Part shown: piece after piece, positions 7,405 to 15,949 of the stretch
Position numbering within the stretch: position 1 is the first letter of the stretch
Layout: every line of letters starts with the position of its first letter
NCBI RefSeq assembly: GCF_002160955.1
Contig: NZ_NFLN01000009.1
Coordinates: 1 to 64,000 of the forward strand
DNA from: Gemmiger sp. An120
GTDB taxonomy: Bacteria > Bacillota > Clostridia > Oscillospirales > Ruminococcaceae
DNA length: 64,000 nucleotides
Direction of reading: 5' to 3'
The notes under the pieces: model-generated
Told to the model about the DNA's origin: nothing
Databases searched by the model: none
What the model saw: the letters and a program-made list of their open reading frames with translations, nothing else
Program-made: the position numbers and the translations under genes

Positions 7405-8229
7405 TCATTTGCCGCCGGCCGGCGCCAGCCGCTTCAGCCAGGCCGCGGCCAGGTCAAACCAGCCGGCACATTCCGGCTGAACCCCCGCACCCTGGGCATT
7501 GGCGGTAACTTCGCTGGCCAGCGAAAGCCCGTGCGCCCCCACCGAGTAGAAATGCGCCTCCAGCGGCACGCCCGCCCGTCGCAGAGCCAGACAGAACAGC
7601 AGGCTGTTCTCCGCCGGTACGCCGGTGTCCGCGTTGGTATGCCACAGGAAGGTGGGCGGCGTCTGATCGGTTACCTGCTTCTCCAGCGAAACCCGGGCAC
7701 GCTGGGCCTCGTCCGCGCCGGGCCCCAGCAGATTCTCAAAGGAACCCATATGGGCGTAGGCCGGGTCGCTGGTGATGACCGGGTAGCACAGGATCATGCC
7801 GTTCGGGCGGCAGAGGTCGGCGCTTATGCCGGAGGCCTGCGCCAGGAACGGCTGATGCCAGAACACCCCCAGGCTGGCCGCCAGATGGCCGCCCGCCGAA
7901 AATCCGCACACCAGAATCCGGTCCGGATCCACGTGGTATTCCTCCGCGTGCTCCCGCACCCAGGCCACCGCCTGCGCCAGAGCACAGAGCGCGGTGGGAA
8001 ACCGGGCCGGCGCGCAGGGGTAGCGCAGCACACAGGCGTGCACGCCCTGGGCACAGAACGCCAGGGCGATGGGTTCCGCTTCCCGGTCGCTGTTGAACTG
8101 GTAGGCGCCGCCCGGGCACACAATCACCGCCGGGCGGCGGCCGCTGTCCCGCAGCTCCGGCGAGGAATCCAGAAAGTAGGTGTACAGCCGTGCCCCCTGG
8201 GTGGGCAGATCCATCTGCATACAATTCAT
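7405..8229 (-). CDS. Alpha/beta hydrolase, BD-FAE/acetylxylan esterase-like
   Basis: 274 residues. The family signature is clear: an oxyanion segment CPGGAYQFNSDREAEP near residue 39, nucleophile elbow GFSAGG (Ser111), a candidate acid in the NADTGVP segment and His in VGAHGLSLA near residue 235. Family members remove acyl groups from sugars or aryl esters. There is no signal peptide, so it acts on imported substrates. The start is set by a GGAGG seven bases upstream. It is monocistronic as far as I can see, with a terminator downstream. Confidence 0.88.
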   Translation of the reverse strand: MNCMQMDLPTQGARLYTYFLDSSPELRDSGRRPAVIVCPGGAYQFNSDREAEPIALAFCAQGVHACVLRYPCAPARFPTALCALAQAVAWVREHAEEYHVDPDRILVCGFSAGGHLAASLGVFWHQPFLAQASGISADLCRPNGMILCYPVITSDPAYAHMGSFENLLGPGADEAQRARVSLEKQVTDQTPPTFLWHTNADTGVPAENSLLFCLALRRAGVPLEAHFYSVGAHGLSLASEVTANAQGAGVQPECAGWFDLAAAWLKRLAPAGGK

Positions 8230-8286
8230 ACAAAGGCCTCCTTGCCCGCACGGGGCGGGCGATTTTATAGATGAAACGCGTAGAAT

Positions 8287-8691
8287 TTACTCGTCCAGTA
8301 CCTCAATTTCCAGTACGTCATCCAGCGGGATCAGGGTGCCGTCCACCAGCAGTACCCGGCGGGCGTCGGTATCAATCCGCCGCACCACGCCCTCCGCTGT
8401 CACATAGGCCCCGCCCGCTTTGCGCCCGTCCGGCACGAACCAGGTGAACCGGGCCGCCGCGCCTGGCTGCCGTGCCAGAAGCCGCAGCTTTTGGTCCAGC
8501 ATCGCCAGAACCTCCTCGCTGGGTTCTACCCGCCGGTCGGTGCGGCGGGCGGTTTCCCGGATGGCGTCGTCGTAGCCGGTCAGGGCCGCAAAGGGGGAGA
8601 ACTGCGCCGCCCGGTCCGCCATGGGCATCGGGGGATGGGTGGTGGACACATGGTGGGGAAGATCCAGAATATCATCATATGGCCCGCTCAT
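8287..8691 (-). CDS. YolD-like protein, partner of Y-family polymerase
   Basis: 134 residues with the strongly conserved MADRAAQFSPFAALTGYDDAI segment typical of YolD-like proteins of Clostridia. These are encoded next to UmuC-type polymerases and thought to take a UmuD-like helper role. The start overlaps the polymerase stop (ATGA), so the two are translationally coupled. The C-terminal half ends in a beta-rich domain (VVRRIDTDARRVLLVDGTLI). Confidence 0.88.
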   Translation of the reverse strand: MSGPYDDILDLPHHVSTTHPPMPMADRAAQFSPFAALTGYDDAIRETARRTDRRVEPSEEVLAMLDQKLRLLARQPGAAARFTWFVPDGRKAGGAYVTAEGVVRRIDTDARRVLLVDGTLIPLDDVLEIEVLDE

Positions 8692-10196
8692 GCCTTGTGC
8701 CCTCCAATCTGCCCGTTCCGGTCCCGGGCGGTGGCGCCTTCCTCCAGATCCATACCCTTTAGGATGGCGTTCTTGCCGAATTTCTTTTTGATGGCCAGCA
8801 TGGCCTGCTGCATCCGCTTTTCCCGCTCCTGCTCCGCCTTTTCCTGCTCCTGCTGCGCCTGCCGGGCCGCGTAATCGGTGAACAGATCCAGCTGTTCGGC
8901 CTGGGGCCCGCGGGCGGCAGCCTCGGATTCGGCAATCACATGGTTGGCGGTCACGTTCAGCCGCCGCACCAGCAGCGCCGGGTCCACCGCCCGGTCAAAT
9001 ACCTCCATGGCCGCCGCGGTAATCCGCCGGGCCGAGGAGGTGAACCCCTCCAGATTGCCGGTGCCGTGGGCGTGTTTGGGAATGGCCCGGCCGTAGCGGT
9101 CGTTGGCCACCGGGCCCCGGTATGCCTGGCGGCGGGCCGGATCGTTCAGGTTTTCCCGGTCGTAGCCCACCGTCACCACAATCTGGTCGGTCACCAGCCC
9201 TTTTTCCACCAGATCCAGCGCCAGCTGGTCGGCCATCTCCCGCAGCACCAGACGGGCCTTGCCGGATTCGTAGGGGCAGTGCAGCACCTGGCCGGAACCC
9301 AGACTGCTGTCGGCGGGGCGGTAGGCTTTTACCGCCGCTACGGTGCAGGGCTCCCAGCCCCAGGCGTGGTCGATCAGAAGTTCCGCGTTCTTGCCGAACA
9401 GCGCATAGAGCAGATCCTCGTTGCGCACCGAGCACCGGGCGATGTCCCCCATGGTGAACATCCCGTATTCTTCCAGCTTTTTGGCGTAGCCTGGCCCCAC
9501 CCGCCAGAAATCGGTCAGGGGACGATGGCTCCACAGGTTTTCCCGGAAGCTGCGCTCGTCCAGTTCAGCAATCCGCACCCCGTTTTCGTCGGCGGGGATG
9601 TGCTTGGCCGTGATGTCCATGGCTACCTTGCAGAGAAGCAGATTGGTGCCGATCCCCGCGGTGGCGGTGATGCCGGTAGAGGTGAGCACATCCAGCAGGA
9701 TGGTTTTAGCCAGTTCCCGGGGCGTCAGCCCGTAGGTGTCCAGATAGTCGGTCACATCCAGAAATACCTCGTCGATGGAATAGACGATGATGTCCTCCGG
9801 GGCTATGTATTTCAGATACAGGTTGTAGATTCGGGTGCTGTATTCCATATAGTAGGCCATCCGGGGCGGGGCCACGATGTAGTCCACCGCCAGTTCCGGA
9901 TGGGCAGTCAGTTCCCGGGCAGAGCAGGAGCTGCCGGTCAGCCGCTGCCCCGGTGCGGCCCGGCGGCGTGCCTCGTTTACCGCCGCCACCCGCTGCACCA
10001 CCTCAAACAACCGTGCCCGGCCGGAGATGCCGCAGGATTTCAGCGTGGGGGTCACCGCTAGGCAGATGGTCTTTTCGGTGCGGCTTTTGTCCGCCACCAC
10101 CAGATTCGTGTCCATCGGATCCAGGCCCCGTTCCCGGCATTCCACCGAGGCGTAAAAGGATTTCAGATCAATGGCAATGTAACAGCGCGGCTTCAT
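8688..10196 (-). CDS. UmuC-type Y-family translesion DNA polymerase
   Basis: 502 residues from ATG 10196, which has GGAGG upstream; an upstream extension lacks one. Palm motifs IDLKSFYASVEC (N-terminal catalytic Asp) and YSIDEVFLD (catalytic Asp-Glu) are intact, followed by the helix-hairpin-helix region around FWRVGPGYAKKLEEYGMFTMGD (listed in part) and a little-finger domain. A charged, coiled-coil-like tail (QQEQEKAEQEREKRMQQ) precedes the C-terminus. It should perform error-prone bypass synthesis. No clear LexA box is visible upstream; a TACAAT -10 is present on the minus strand just before the gene. Confidence 0.93.
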   Translation of the reverse strand: MKPRCYIAIDLKSFYASVECRERGLDPMDTNLVVADKSRTEKTICLAVTPTLKSCGISGRARLFEVVQRVAAVNEARRRAAPGQRLTGSSCSARELTAHPELAVDYIVAPPRMAYYMEYSTRIYNLYLKYIAPEDIIVYSIDEVFLDVTDYLDTYGLTPRELAKTILLDVLTSTGITATAGIGTNLLLCKVAMDITAKHIPADENGVRIAELDERSFRENLWSHRPLTDFWRVGPGYAKKLEEYGMFTMGDIARCSVRNEDLLYALFGKNAELLIDHAWGWEPCTVAAVKAYRPADSSLGSGQVLHCPYESGKARLVLREMADQLALDLVEKGLVTDQIVVTVGYDRENLNDPARRQAYRGPVANDRYGRAIPKHAHGTGNLEGFTSSARRITAAAMEVFDRAVDPALLVRRLNVTANHVIAESEAAARGPQAEQLDLFTDYAARQAQQEQEKAEQEREKRMQQAMLAIKKKFGKNAILKGMDLEEGATARDRNGQIGGHKA

Positions 10197-10284
10197 GCCC
10201 GGGCCTCCTTTCCTGTCAGATGGACACCACCATTGTACCATAAACCTGCCCGGTTTGCGCGCCTCTTTTGCGGAAAAGAATGCC

Positions 10285-10331
10285 AAAACCGCGGCGGGTG
10301 AACGCAGGGCTGCGATTGCCCGCCGCGGTCG
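10285..10331 (-). terminator. Terminator of the YesM/YesN-type operon
   Basis: On the minus strand the arms ACCGCGGCGGG and CCCGCCGCGGT enclose an inner CGCAG/CTGCG hairpin and are followed by TTTTGG. It lies just after the response-regulator stop. Confidence 0.8.
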
Positions 10332-10334
10332 GCA

Positions 10335-11837
10335 TCAGGGGTCATGATGATTGGTCTGCTGGTAGCGGTTTGGCGTTTCACCAAAGCTTTTTTTGAAGGC
10401 GGTGGAAAAATAACTCACGCTGGAATAGCCCACCTCTTCGGCAATTTCGTAGATCTTTTTGTCGGTCTTTTCCAGAAGTTCCATAGCCCGCTTCATCCGT
10501 AGATTGTTCAGGCAGGTTACGAAGTTCATGCCGGTTTCCTTTACAAACATCCGGCTGAAATGCTCCGGGCTGAAGGAGAGCATGGCGGCCACCGTACTCA
10601 GCGAGATTTTTTCTGCGTAGTGGGCTTCCAGATAGCCCAGCGCCGTGCGCACCGGTTCAGAAAAGGCGGCCCGGCCGGACAGACGCTCCCGCAGGGGGGC
10701 AAACACCCGATCCACCGCGGCGGACATATGGTCAAAATCCTCCGCCTGATGAATCTCCCGCTCGGTCTGTTCAATCAGGCGGTCCGTCTCCTCGTCCTGC
10801 TCCAGGGTAAACCGCAGCAGGGTGGCCGCCAGATCCACGGCCAGCTGTTTGACGGCGCTCAGGTCGGTGGGACGGTCCCGGCGCAGTTCCTCCAACGCAC
10901 GGTCTTTGATGGCCAGCGCCTCGGCGTAGTTCTGCTGCAGCAGCTCCCGGCTCAAAGCAGCCCGCAGGTTCTGTACGTGGCGGGAAAGGGGATTGCCCGC
11001 CGCCTCCTGCCACAGCAGCCGCTTCTCGGGCAGGTAGAAGTGCAGACGGCAGCGGGCCTGTGCCGCAGCCAGCGCCTGCGGCAGCCGGGCCAGCCGGTAG
11101 CACACATCGCTCAGCCCTACCACAAAGGGATGAAACTCCATATTGCGCCGCCAGCCGTCCACCAGTTCCAGATAGCTGGCTTCGCTTGGAAGATTGCCTG
11201 CCAGCAGCAGATGCTCATGCCCCAACGGGGCTACCACCAGATTCTGCATCCCCGGCATCTCCGAAGCAAACCGGCGGGCCCAGGCCAGATCCGCACCGTC
11301 CCGGCTCCATACGTCGGCGGCAAACAGCAGACCGTCCCGCCAGGAAGCGCCCTGACGGCGGGCCAGGCTTTCGGTCGGCGGTTCATCCCGGTGTTCACCG
11401 GAAGCAAGGCGCAGCAAAAACCGCTCGGCCCGGCGCACCTCTTCGCCCCGTCCATCGTCTTCCCGGCGGCGGATGGCGGCGCCCGCCTTGTTCAGAATCT
11501 GGGCCAGATACTGTTCGTTGAGTTCGGTCTTTAAAATATATTCCGCCGCACCCTGTTTCAGCGCCCGGCGTGCATAGTCGAAATCCTCATGGCTGGTCAG
11601 CACGATCATGCAGGCGGGGCGCAGCTCTTTCATGTGCTGCATCATCTCCAGCCCGTCCATGCCGGGCATCTTGATGTCGGTGACCACGATGTCCGGCTTT
11701 TCCCGCCGGTAGATCTCCAGCGCCTGCTGCCCGCCGGAAGCCGCGCCGCACACCGCAAAGCCTTCGATGCGGTCCACGCGGTACTGCAGCCACTGGCGGA
11801 TGGGTGCTTCATCATCCACAACTAATACTTTCAGCAT
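10335..11837 (-). CDS. AraC-type (YesN-like) response regulator
   Basis: 500 residues. An N-terminal receiver domain carries VVDDEAP, the phospho-acceptor Asp in PDIVVTDIKMPGMDG and a Lys in YILKTELN. A long central linker region (about 130-385) follows, then a C-terminal AraC double helix-turn-helix (LSTVAAMLSFSPEHFSRMF and IYEIAEEVGYSSVSYFST). The start overlaps the kinase stop (ATGCTGA). It pairs with the kinase to control carbohydrate or related uptake genes in this family; the target here is not shown. The nearest candidate is the sulfatase/ABC operon upstream of it. Confidence 0.93.
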   Translation of the reverse strand: MLKVLVVDDEAPIRQWLQYRVDRIEGFAVCGAASGGQQALEIYRREKPDIVVTDIKMPGMDGLEMMQHMKELRPACMIVLTSHEDFDYARRALKQGAAEYILKTELNEQYLAQILNKAGAAIRRREDDGRGEEVRRAERFLLRLASGEHRDEPPTESLARRQGASWRDGLLFAADVWSRDGADLAWARRFASEMPGMQNLVVAPLGHEHLLLAGNLPSEASYLELVDGWRRNMEFHPFVVGLSDVCYRLARLPQALAAAQARCRLHFYLPEKRLLWQEAAGNPLSRHVQNLRAALSRELLQQNYAEALAIKDRALEELRRDRPTDLSAVKQLAVDLAATLLRFTLEQDEETDRLIEQTEREIHQAEDFDHMSAAVDRVFAPLRERLSGRAAFSEPVRTALGYLEAHYAEKISLSTVAAMLSFSPEHFSRMFVKETGMNFVTCLNNLRMKRAMELLEKTDKKIYEIAEEVGYSSVSYFSTAFKKSFGETPNRYQQTNHHDP

Positions 11838-13612
11838 GGTTCCTCTTTCTGCTGCGCGTCCTGTGCGGGAATGCGCAGCGTGATGCGGGTGCCCTGGCCA
11901 GGTTCGCTGTCAATCTGCAGCCCCCAGGGTTCCCCATAATACAGACGGATGCGCTCGTGCACATTGCGCACCCCCAGATGAGGCCGGCCGTCGTTGGTGG
12001 TGCTCTCCATTACCTCGCGGATGCGCTCAGCGCTCATGCCTGCCCCGTTATCCTCTACCTGGATGCAGACGGCATCCCCCTGCAGCCGGGCCACCACGGT
12101 GATGACACCGTTGCCGGCGTCCATATCGATGCCATGCATCAGGGAATTCTCCACCAGCGGCTGCACCAGCAGTTTGGGAATGCGGCAGTCGGCCACCTGT
12201 TCATCCAGCTCAATCAGGGCGTCAAAACTGTCCCCGTACCGGAATTTCTGCAGTTCCACATACTGGCGCAGGGATTCCATCTGGCTGCGCACCGTGACCA
12301 TCTCGTTGGGAGAGGACAGGCTGCTGCGCAGAATCTGGATAAAGGTGGTCAGCATCCGGCCGGCCTCCTCGTTGCGATGCATGTCCACCATGCACTGGAT
12401 GGAAAACAGGGTGTTGTACATGAAGTGGGGGTTAATCTGGGCTTGCAGCCAGTTCAGCTCCATGTGCCGCTTCTGTTCTTCCTTGGTGCGCACGCTGGCA
12501 ATCAGTTCCCGGATGCGGGCCAGCATGCCGGTCATGCCCCGGCTCAGGTCATCGGCCTCGGTAAACCCGCCGCTGGAAAAGGTGCGGTTCAGATCCCCCT
12601 GTTCCACCGCTTTTACGTCGTCCCGCAGCCGGCGGATGGGCCGGGCAATCTGGCCGGAAAAATGCCAGGCCAGCGCCGCGCCGCCCGCCATGGTGATCAG
12701 CGCCATCAGCACCACCACACGGCGAATGTTCACAATGGGTTCCAGCACATTGACCAGGGGGATCTCCTCAAACACGGTAAAGCCGCTTTCGGGGTCATAA
12801 TACCGGGTGAACAGGGCCGCTCGCCCGGCAATGTCGGTGATGATGTAGTCGTTTTCGCCGAACATCTTCTCCAGATTGCTCATGCTGAAATAGGAGAATC
12901 CGATGATCTGCTCCAGGTTGCTGGATACAATCCGCCCACCCGGGTCGGTGATGTAGATGTTGCTGCTTTCGCTGATTACGTCGGAGTAGGTGCGCCAGAG
13001 CTGCCGTTCGTCGGCGTTGACCATCAGATAGCCCAGTACCTCTCCGTCATCCGCGGTGATGGTGCGGGCTGCGGAAAAGGAATTGATGCCCAGCGCTTTG
13101 TCCCGGTAGCTGGCCACATCCACAATGTCGCCGCCGGCGTAGTAGATATCCTTGTACCAGATCTTGATCTGGGGATTCATGTAGTCGTAATCCAGAGGCA
13201 CCGGCAGCGAGCAGTACCCGATTCCATCCGCTGACAGAAAGACGGTGTAGAATTCCAGATTTACCTGGTTGAAGGACACCTGCAGCTGGCGGGTTACCTG
13301 ATCCATGTAGGTGCGAAACTCGTCCGCGTTTTCTTCGTCCAGTTCCCGCACGTACTGGCGGAACCGGGAATCGGTACAGTACAGATCCGACAAGGTGTAG
13401 GCGTTGGCCTTAAACTGGCGGGCCCGCTCGGAGATCTGACGCAGCACATCGGTGCGGTTGGTGGCGATTTCCCGGATGAAACTTTTTTGGAAAAACCAGA
13501 ATGCCCCCACGCTCAGCAGCAGGATGATGACCGTGTTTACGCACAGCAGGGTAATCATGGTACGGGTGCGCACACTGCGCATCCGGCGGCGCAGTTCCTC
13601 TTTCTGCTTCAC
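11831..13612 (-). CDS. YesM-type sensor histidine kinase
   Basis: 593 residues starting at GTG 13612, with GGAGG seven bases upstream. A first transmembrane helix (about 18-42) is followed by a ~250-residue extracellular Cache-like sensor, a second helix (about 298-320), HAMP, the His_kinase domain with NPHFMYNTLFSIQCM (phospho-acceptor His) and a HATPase domain (LVENSLMHGID, DNGAGM). The ligand is unknown. The design is typical of Firmicutes kinases that monitor extracellular oligosaccharides or small ligands through ABC systems. Confidence 0.93.
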   Translation of the reverse strand: MKQKEELRRRMRSVRTRTMITLLCVNTVIILLLSVGAFWFFQKSFIREIATNRTDVLRQISERARQFKANAYTLSDLYCTDSRFRQYVRELDEENADEFRTYMDQVTRQLQVSFNQVNLEFYTVFLSADGIGYCSLPVPLDYDYMNPQIKIWYKDIYYAGGDIVDVASYRDKALGINSFSAARTITADDGEVLGYLMVNADERQLWRTYSDVISESSNIYITDPGGRIVSSNLEQIIGFSYFSMSNLEKMFGENDYIITDIAGRAALFTRYYDPESGFTVFEEIPLVNVLEPIVNIRRVVVLMALITMAGGAALAWHFSGQIARPIRRLRDDVKAVEQGDLNRTFSSGGFTEADDLSRGMTGMLARIRELIASVRTKEEQKRHMELNWLQAQINPHFMYNTLFSIQCMVDMHRNEEAGRMLTTFIQILRSSLSSPNEMVTVRSQMESLRQYVELQKFRYGDSFDALIELDEQVADCRIPKLLVQPLVENSLMHGIDMDAGNGVITVVARLQGDAVCIQVEDNGAGMSAERIREVMESTTNDGRPHLGVRNVHERIRLYYGEPWGLQIDSEPGQGTRITLRIPAQDAQQKEEPC

Positions 13613-13644
13613 GGCGGGGCCTCCTTTTATTGGGGATTGCTTCC

Positions 13645-13653
13645 ATTATACCA
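13645..13653 (-). promoter_or_regulatory. Extended -10 promoter of the kinase operon
   Basis: TGGTATAAT on the minus strand, about 35 bases before the kinase GTG; no strong -35 hexamer accompanies it. Confidence 0.5.
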
Positions 13654-13673
13654 GACGGCCGCCAAAGCGGAAA

Positions 13674-13702
13674 GCGGGGCCGGGGCGCTGCCCCGGCCCC
13701 GC
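13674..13702 (-). terminator. Terminator after the sulfatase gene
   Basis: Perfect GC stem GCGGGGCCGGGGC / GCCCCGGCCCCGC with a 3-base loop directly after the sulfatase stop; a short T-tract follows on the minus strand. It separates the ABC/sulfatase operon from the kinase operon. Confidence 0.75.
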
Positions 13703-13710
13703 ACAGCGGA

Positions 13711-15180
13711 TCAGTATTTGCCGATGCGCAGCGGCAGGGTATCCTCGGTCTGGATCAGCCGGTCCAGCAAGCGGCGCAGCAGCGCCTGCTTGACCTCGGC
13801 ATAGTCCGGATCGTCCCAGTGATCGACAAACTCATCCGGGTCCTTTACCCGGTCGTACAGTTCGCCAAACCGCTCGCCCGCATAGTAGGTAAGCTTGTAT
13901 TCCCGGGTGGTGATGGTCTTGACCATCAGGCCCCAGTCGTAGCAGTTGAATTCGGTAAGGGCGCAGTCCCGACCCGCGCCGGCATCGCCCCGCAGGATAG
14001 GGGCCATGCTCATGCCCTGTACGCCGTTCGGCACGGCGACCCCGGCCAGATCCAGCAGGGTGGGCAGGATGTCCACATGTTCGGTGATCTGGGTATAGCG
14101 GGAGCCCTTGGGCACCACACCCGGCCATTTGACGATCATCGGGGCCTTGATCAGGCAGTCGTAGTGGAACGGCCCCTTGAACAGCAGGCCGTGATCCCCC
14201 AGCAGTTCGCCGTGGTCGTTGGTGAACAGCACCAGGGTGTCGTCCTCCAGCCCTTTTTCTTTCAGTGCCGCCAGCACCCGGCCAATGTTCTCGTCAATCA
14301 GGGTGATCATGCCGTAGTAGGCGGCTTTGACCTCGCCCCACTGGTGATCGGTCAGCCGGCGATAGTCGTATTTCTCATTGCTGCATCCGTGCCCGGTGCG
14401 GTGACGGCGGAAATGGGGCGGCTTGTCTTCCAGTTCGCCCTCCTGCCGTACCGGCAGCGCCAGCGTGTCCGGGTTGTACATGGTGGAGTAGGGGGCAGGC
14501 GGGTCAAAGGGATGATGCGGGTCCACAAAGCTGCACAGCGCAAAGAAGGGCCGCTCCCCGTCCGATTCCTGAATCAGGTCAATCATCCGGTCGGCAATCC
14601 AGGCGGACTGGTGATACTGCGGATTGATCTCGCTGGGGTACACCTGCGGCGGGCCGCTCAGATCCTTGTCGGCAGCGCTGGCCCGGTCCTCTTTGGCCTT
14701 GCGCTCGCCCTGCATCTTCACAACCTCGTAGTCCCGGGGGCTTTTCTCTTTCAGCCACTCCAGATACTCGCCGGTCTTGCAGTCGCAGGTGGTGTGGATC
14801 ACCTCAAAGCCGTAGTTGTCGGCGGGCCAGTCGTCCTCTTCGTTCACCTTGGGCATAAACTGGGTGGTGAAATGCATCTTGCCGATGGCGGCGGTGCGGT
14901 AGCCCGCATCCCGCAGAACCTCCGGCAGGCAGATCTCCTCATCCCGCAGCGGGATGCCGTTATCCCGGGTGCCGTGGTTACGGGGGTACCGCCCGGTCAG
15001 AATGGAGCACCGGGAGGGCGAACACACCGGATTCTGCACAAAGTGGTTGTCAAAGGTGGAGCCGTTCAGCGCCAGAGAATCGATGTTCGGGGTGTGGATC
15101 TGGTTGTTGCCGTAGCAGCCCAGCGCGTCGAATCGCAGCTGGTCGGCCATGAACAGGATAATATTGGGTCGTTTTTTCAT
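13711..15180 (-). CDS. Cytoplasmic Cys-type sulfatase
   Basis: 489 residues of the type I sulfatase family. The active-site signature is CSPSR (Cys53), in VCSPSRCSILTGRYP; the Cys must be oxidised to formylglycine, in anaerobes by a radical-SAM anSME, which is not in this window. Metal ligands include Asp in MADQLRFD near the N-terminus and the FTNDHGE motif. The absence of a signal peptide means it hydrolyses an imported sulfate ester. Its start is next to the ABC ATPase stop; ATG 15180 is preferred, although ATG 15192 inside the ATPase gene is possible. It is last in the operon with the ABC importer. Confidence 0.93.
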   Translation of the reverse strand: MKKRPNIILFMADQLRFDALGCYGNNQIHTPNIDSLALNGSTFDNHFVQNPVCSPSRCSILTGRYPRNHGTRDNGIPLRDEEICLPEVLRDAGYRTAAIGKMHFTTQFMPKVNEEDDWPADNYGFEVIHTTCDCKTGEYLEWLKEKSPRDYEVVKMQGERKAKEDRASAADKDLSGPPQVYPSEINPQYHQSAWIADRMIDLIQESDGERPFFALCSFVDPHHPFDPPAPYSTMYNPDTLALPVRQEGELEDKPPHFRRHRTGHGCSNEKYDYRRLTDHQWGEVKAAYYGMITLIDENIGRVLAALKEKGLEDDTLVLFTNDHGELLGDHGLLFKGPFHYDCLIKAPMIVKWPGVVPKGSRYTQITEHVDILPTLLDLAGVAVPNGVQGMSMAPILRGDAGAGRDCALTEFNCYDWGLMVKTITTREYKLTYYAGERFGELYDRVKDPDEFVDHWDDPDYAEVKQALLRRLLDRLIQTEDTLPLRIGKY

Positions 15181-15182
15181 CG

Positions 15183-15938
15183 TTACCACCATTTGATCAG
15201 GTCGGTGACCTCATCGCGCAGCTTGTTGAAAGCCACGTCGGTCACGTCCCGGGGACGGGGCAGGTCGTTCACGATCTCTTTCTTGATGCCGGTGGGCTTG
15301 TTGGTCAGCACCAGGATGCGTTCGCTCAGGTACACCGCTTCCTCGATGTTGTGGGTGATGAAGATTACGGTGGTGCCGGTGTGCTGCCACAGCTTGATCA
15401 GCTCATCCTCCAGCTTGTAGCGCAGGGAGTTGTCCAGCTGGCCGTAGGGCTCGTCCATCAGCAGCAGATCGGGCTGGGTGGCAAAGGCACGGGCGATGCT
15501 GACCCGCTGCAGCATGCTGGCCGACAGCTGGCTGGGATAGTACTTGCGGTACTCGGTCAGGCCTACCATTGCCAGCATCTCGTTGACCTGTTTTTCCATC
15601 TTGTCCTTGGGCCATTTCTTGATCTTCAGGCCGTAGGCCACGTTTTCCTCCACCGTCTGCCAGGGAAACGCGGAATACTCCTGGAAGATGTAGGACACGT
15701 TGTGCTTGGCCAGATCCACCGGCTCACCGTTGATCAGGATCTCGCCGCTGGTCAGCTGGTAAACGCCCAGCTTGGTCAGGCAGTTCAGAAAGGTGGTCTT
15801 GCCGCAGCCGGTGGGGCCCACCACGCACATAAATTCGCCCTTGCGCACATCAAAGGAGATATCGTTCAGCACCAGCAGGTCGCCGAACTTCTTGGTCATG
15901 TGCGAAACTTTTACCAGAATCTCGTCGTTCTTGCTCAT
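15183..15938 (-). CDS. ABC importer ATPase A (SsuB/TauB type) with altered signature motif
   Basis: 251 residues. Walker A is GPTGCGKTT, the Q-loop Gln is in IFQEYSAFPW, Walker B is LLLMDEPYG and the H-loop is intact (FITHN). The signature, normally LSGGM, reads LSASM. It is 11 bases downstream of a second ATPase gene and just upstream of the sulfatase. With the second ATPase it probably forms a heterodimer energising a sulfonate/sulfate-ester importer. The degenerate motif complements the defect in the partner. Confidence 0.93.
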   Translation of the reverse strand: MSKNDEILVKVSHMTKKFGDLLVLNDISFDVRKGEFMCVVGPTGCGKTTFLNCLTKLGVYQLTSGEILINGEPVDLAKHNVSYIFQEYSAFPWQTVEENVAYGLKIKKWPKDKMEKQVNEMLAMVGLTEYRKYYPSQLSASMLQRVSIARAFATQPDLLLMDEPYGQLDNSLRYKLEDELIKLWQHTGTTVIFITHNIEEAVYLSERILVLTNKPTGIKKEIVNDLPRPRDVTDVAFNKLRDEVTDLIKWW

Positions 15939-15949
15939 CTTGGGCCTCC

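Noticed and set aside
13630-15420. 596-codon plus-strand open frame opposite the sulfatase
   Set aside because: Runs through the sulfatase active-site region in antisense and ends inside the ATPase gene; no domain.
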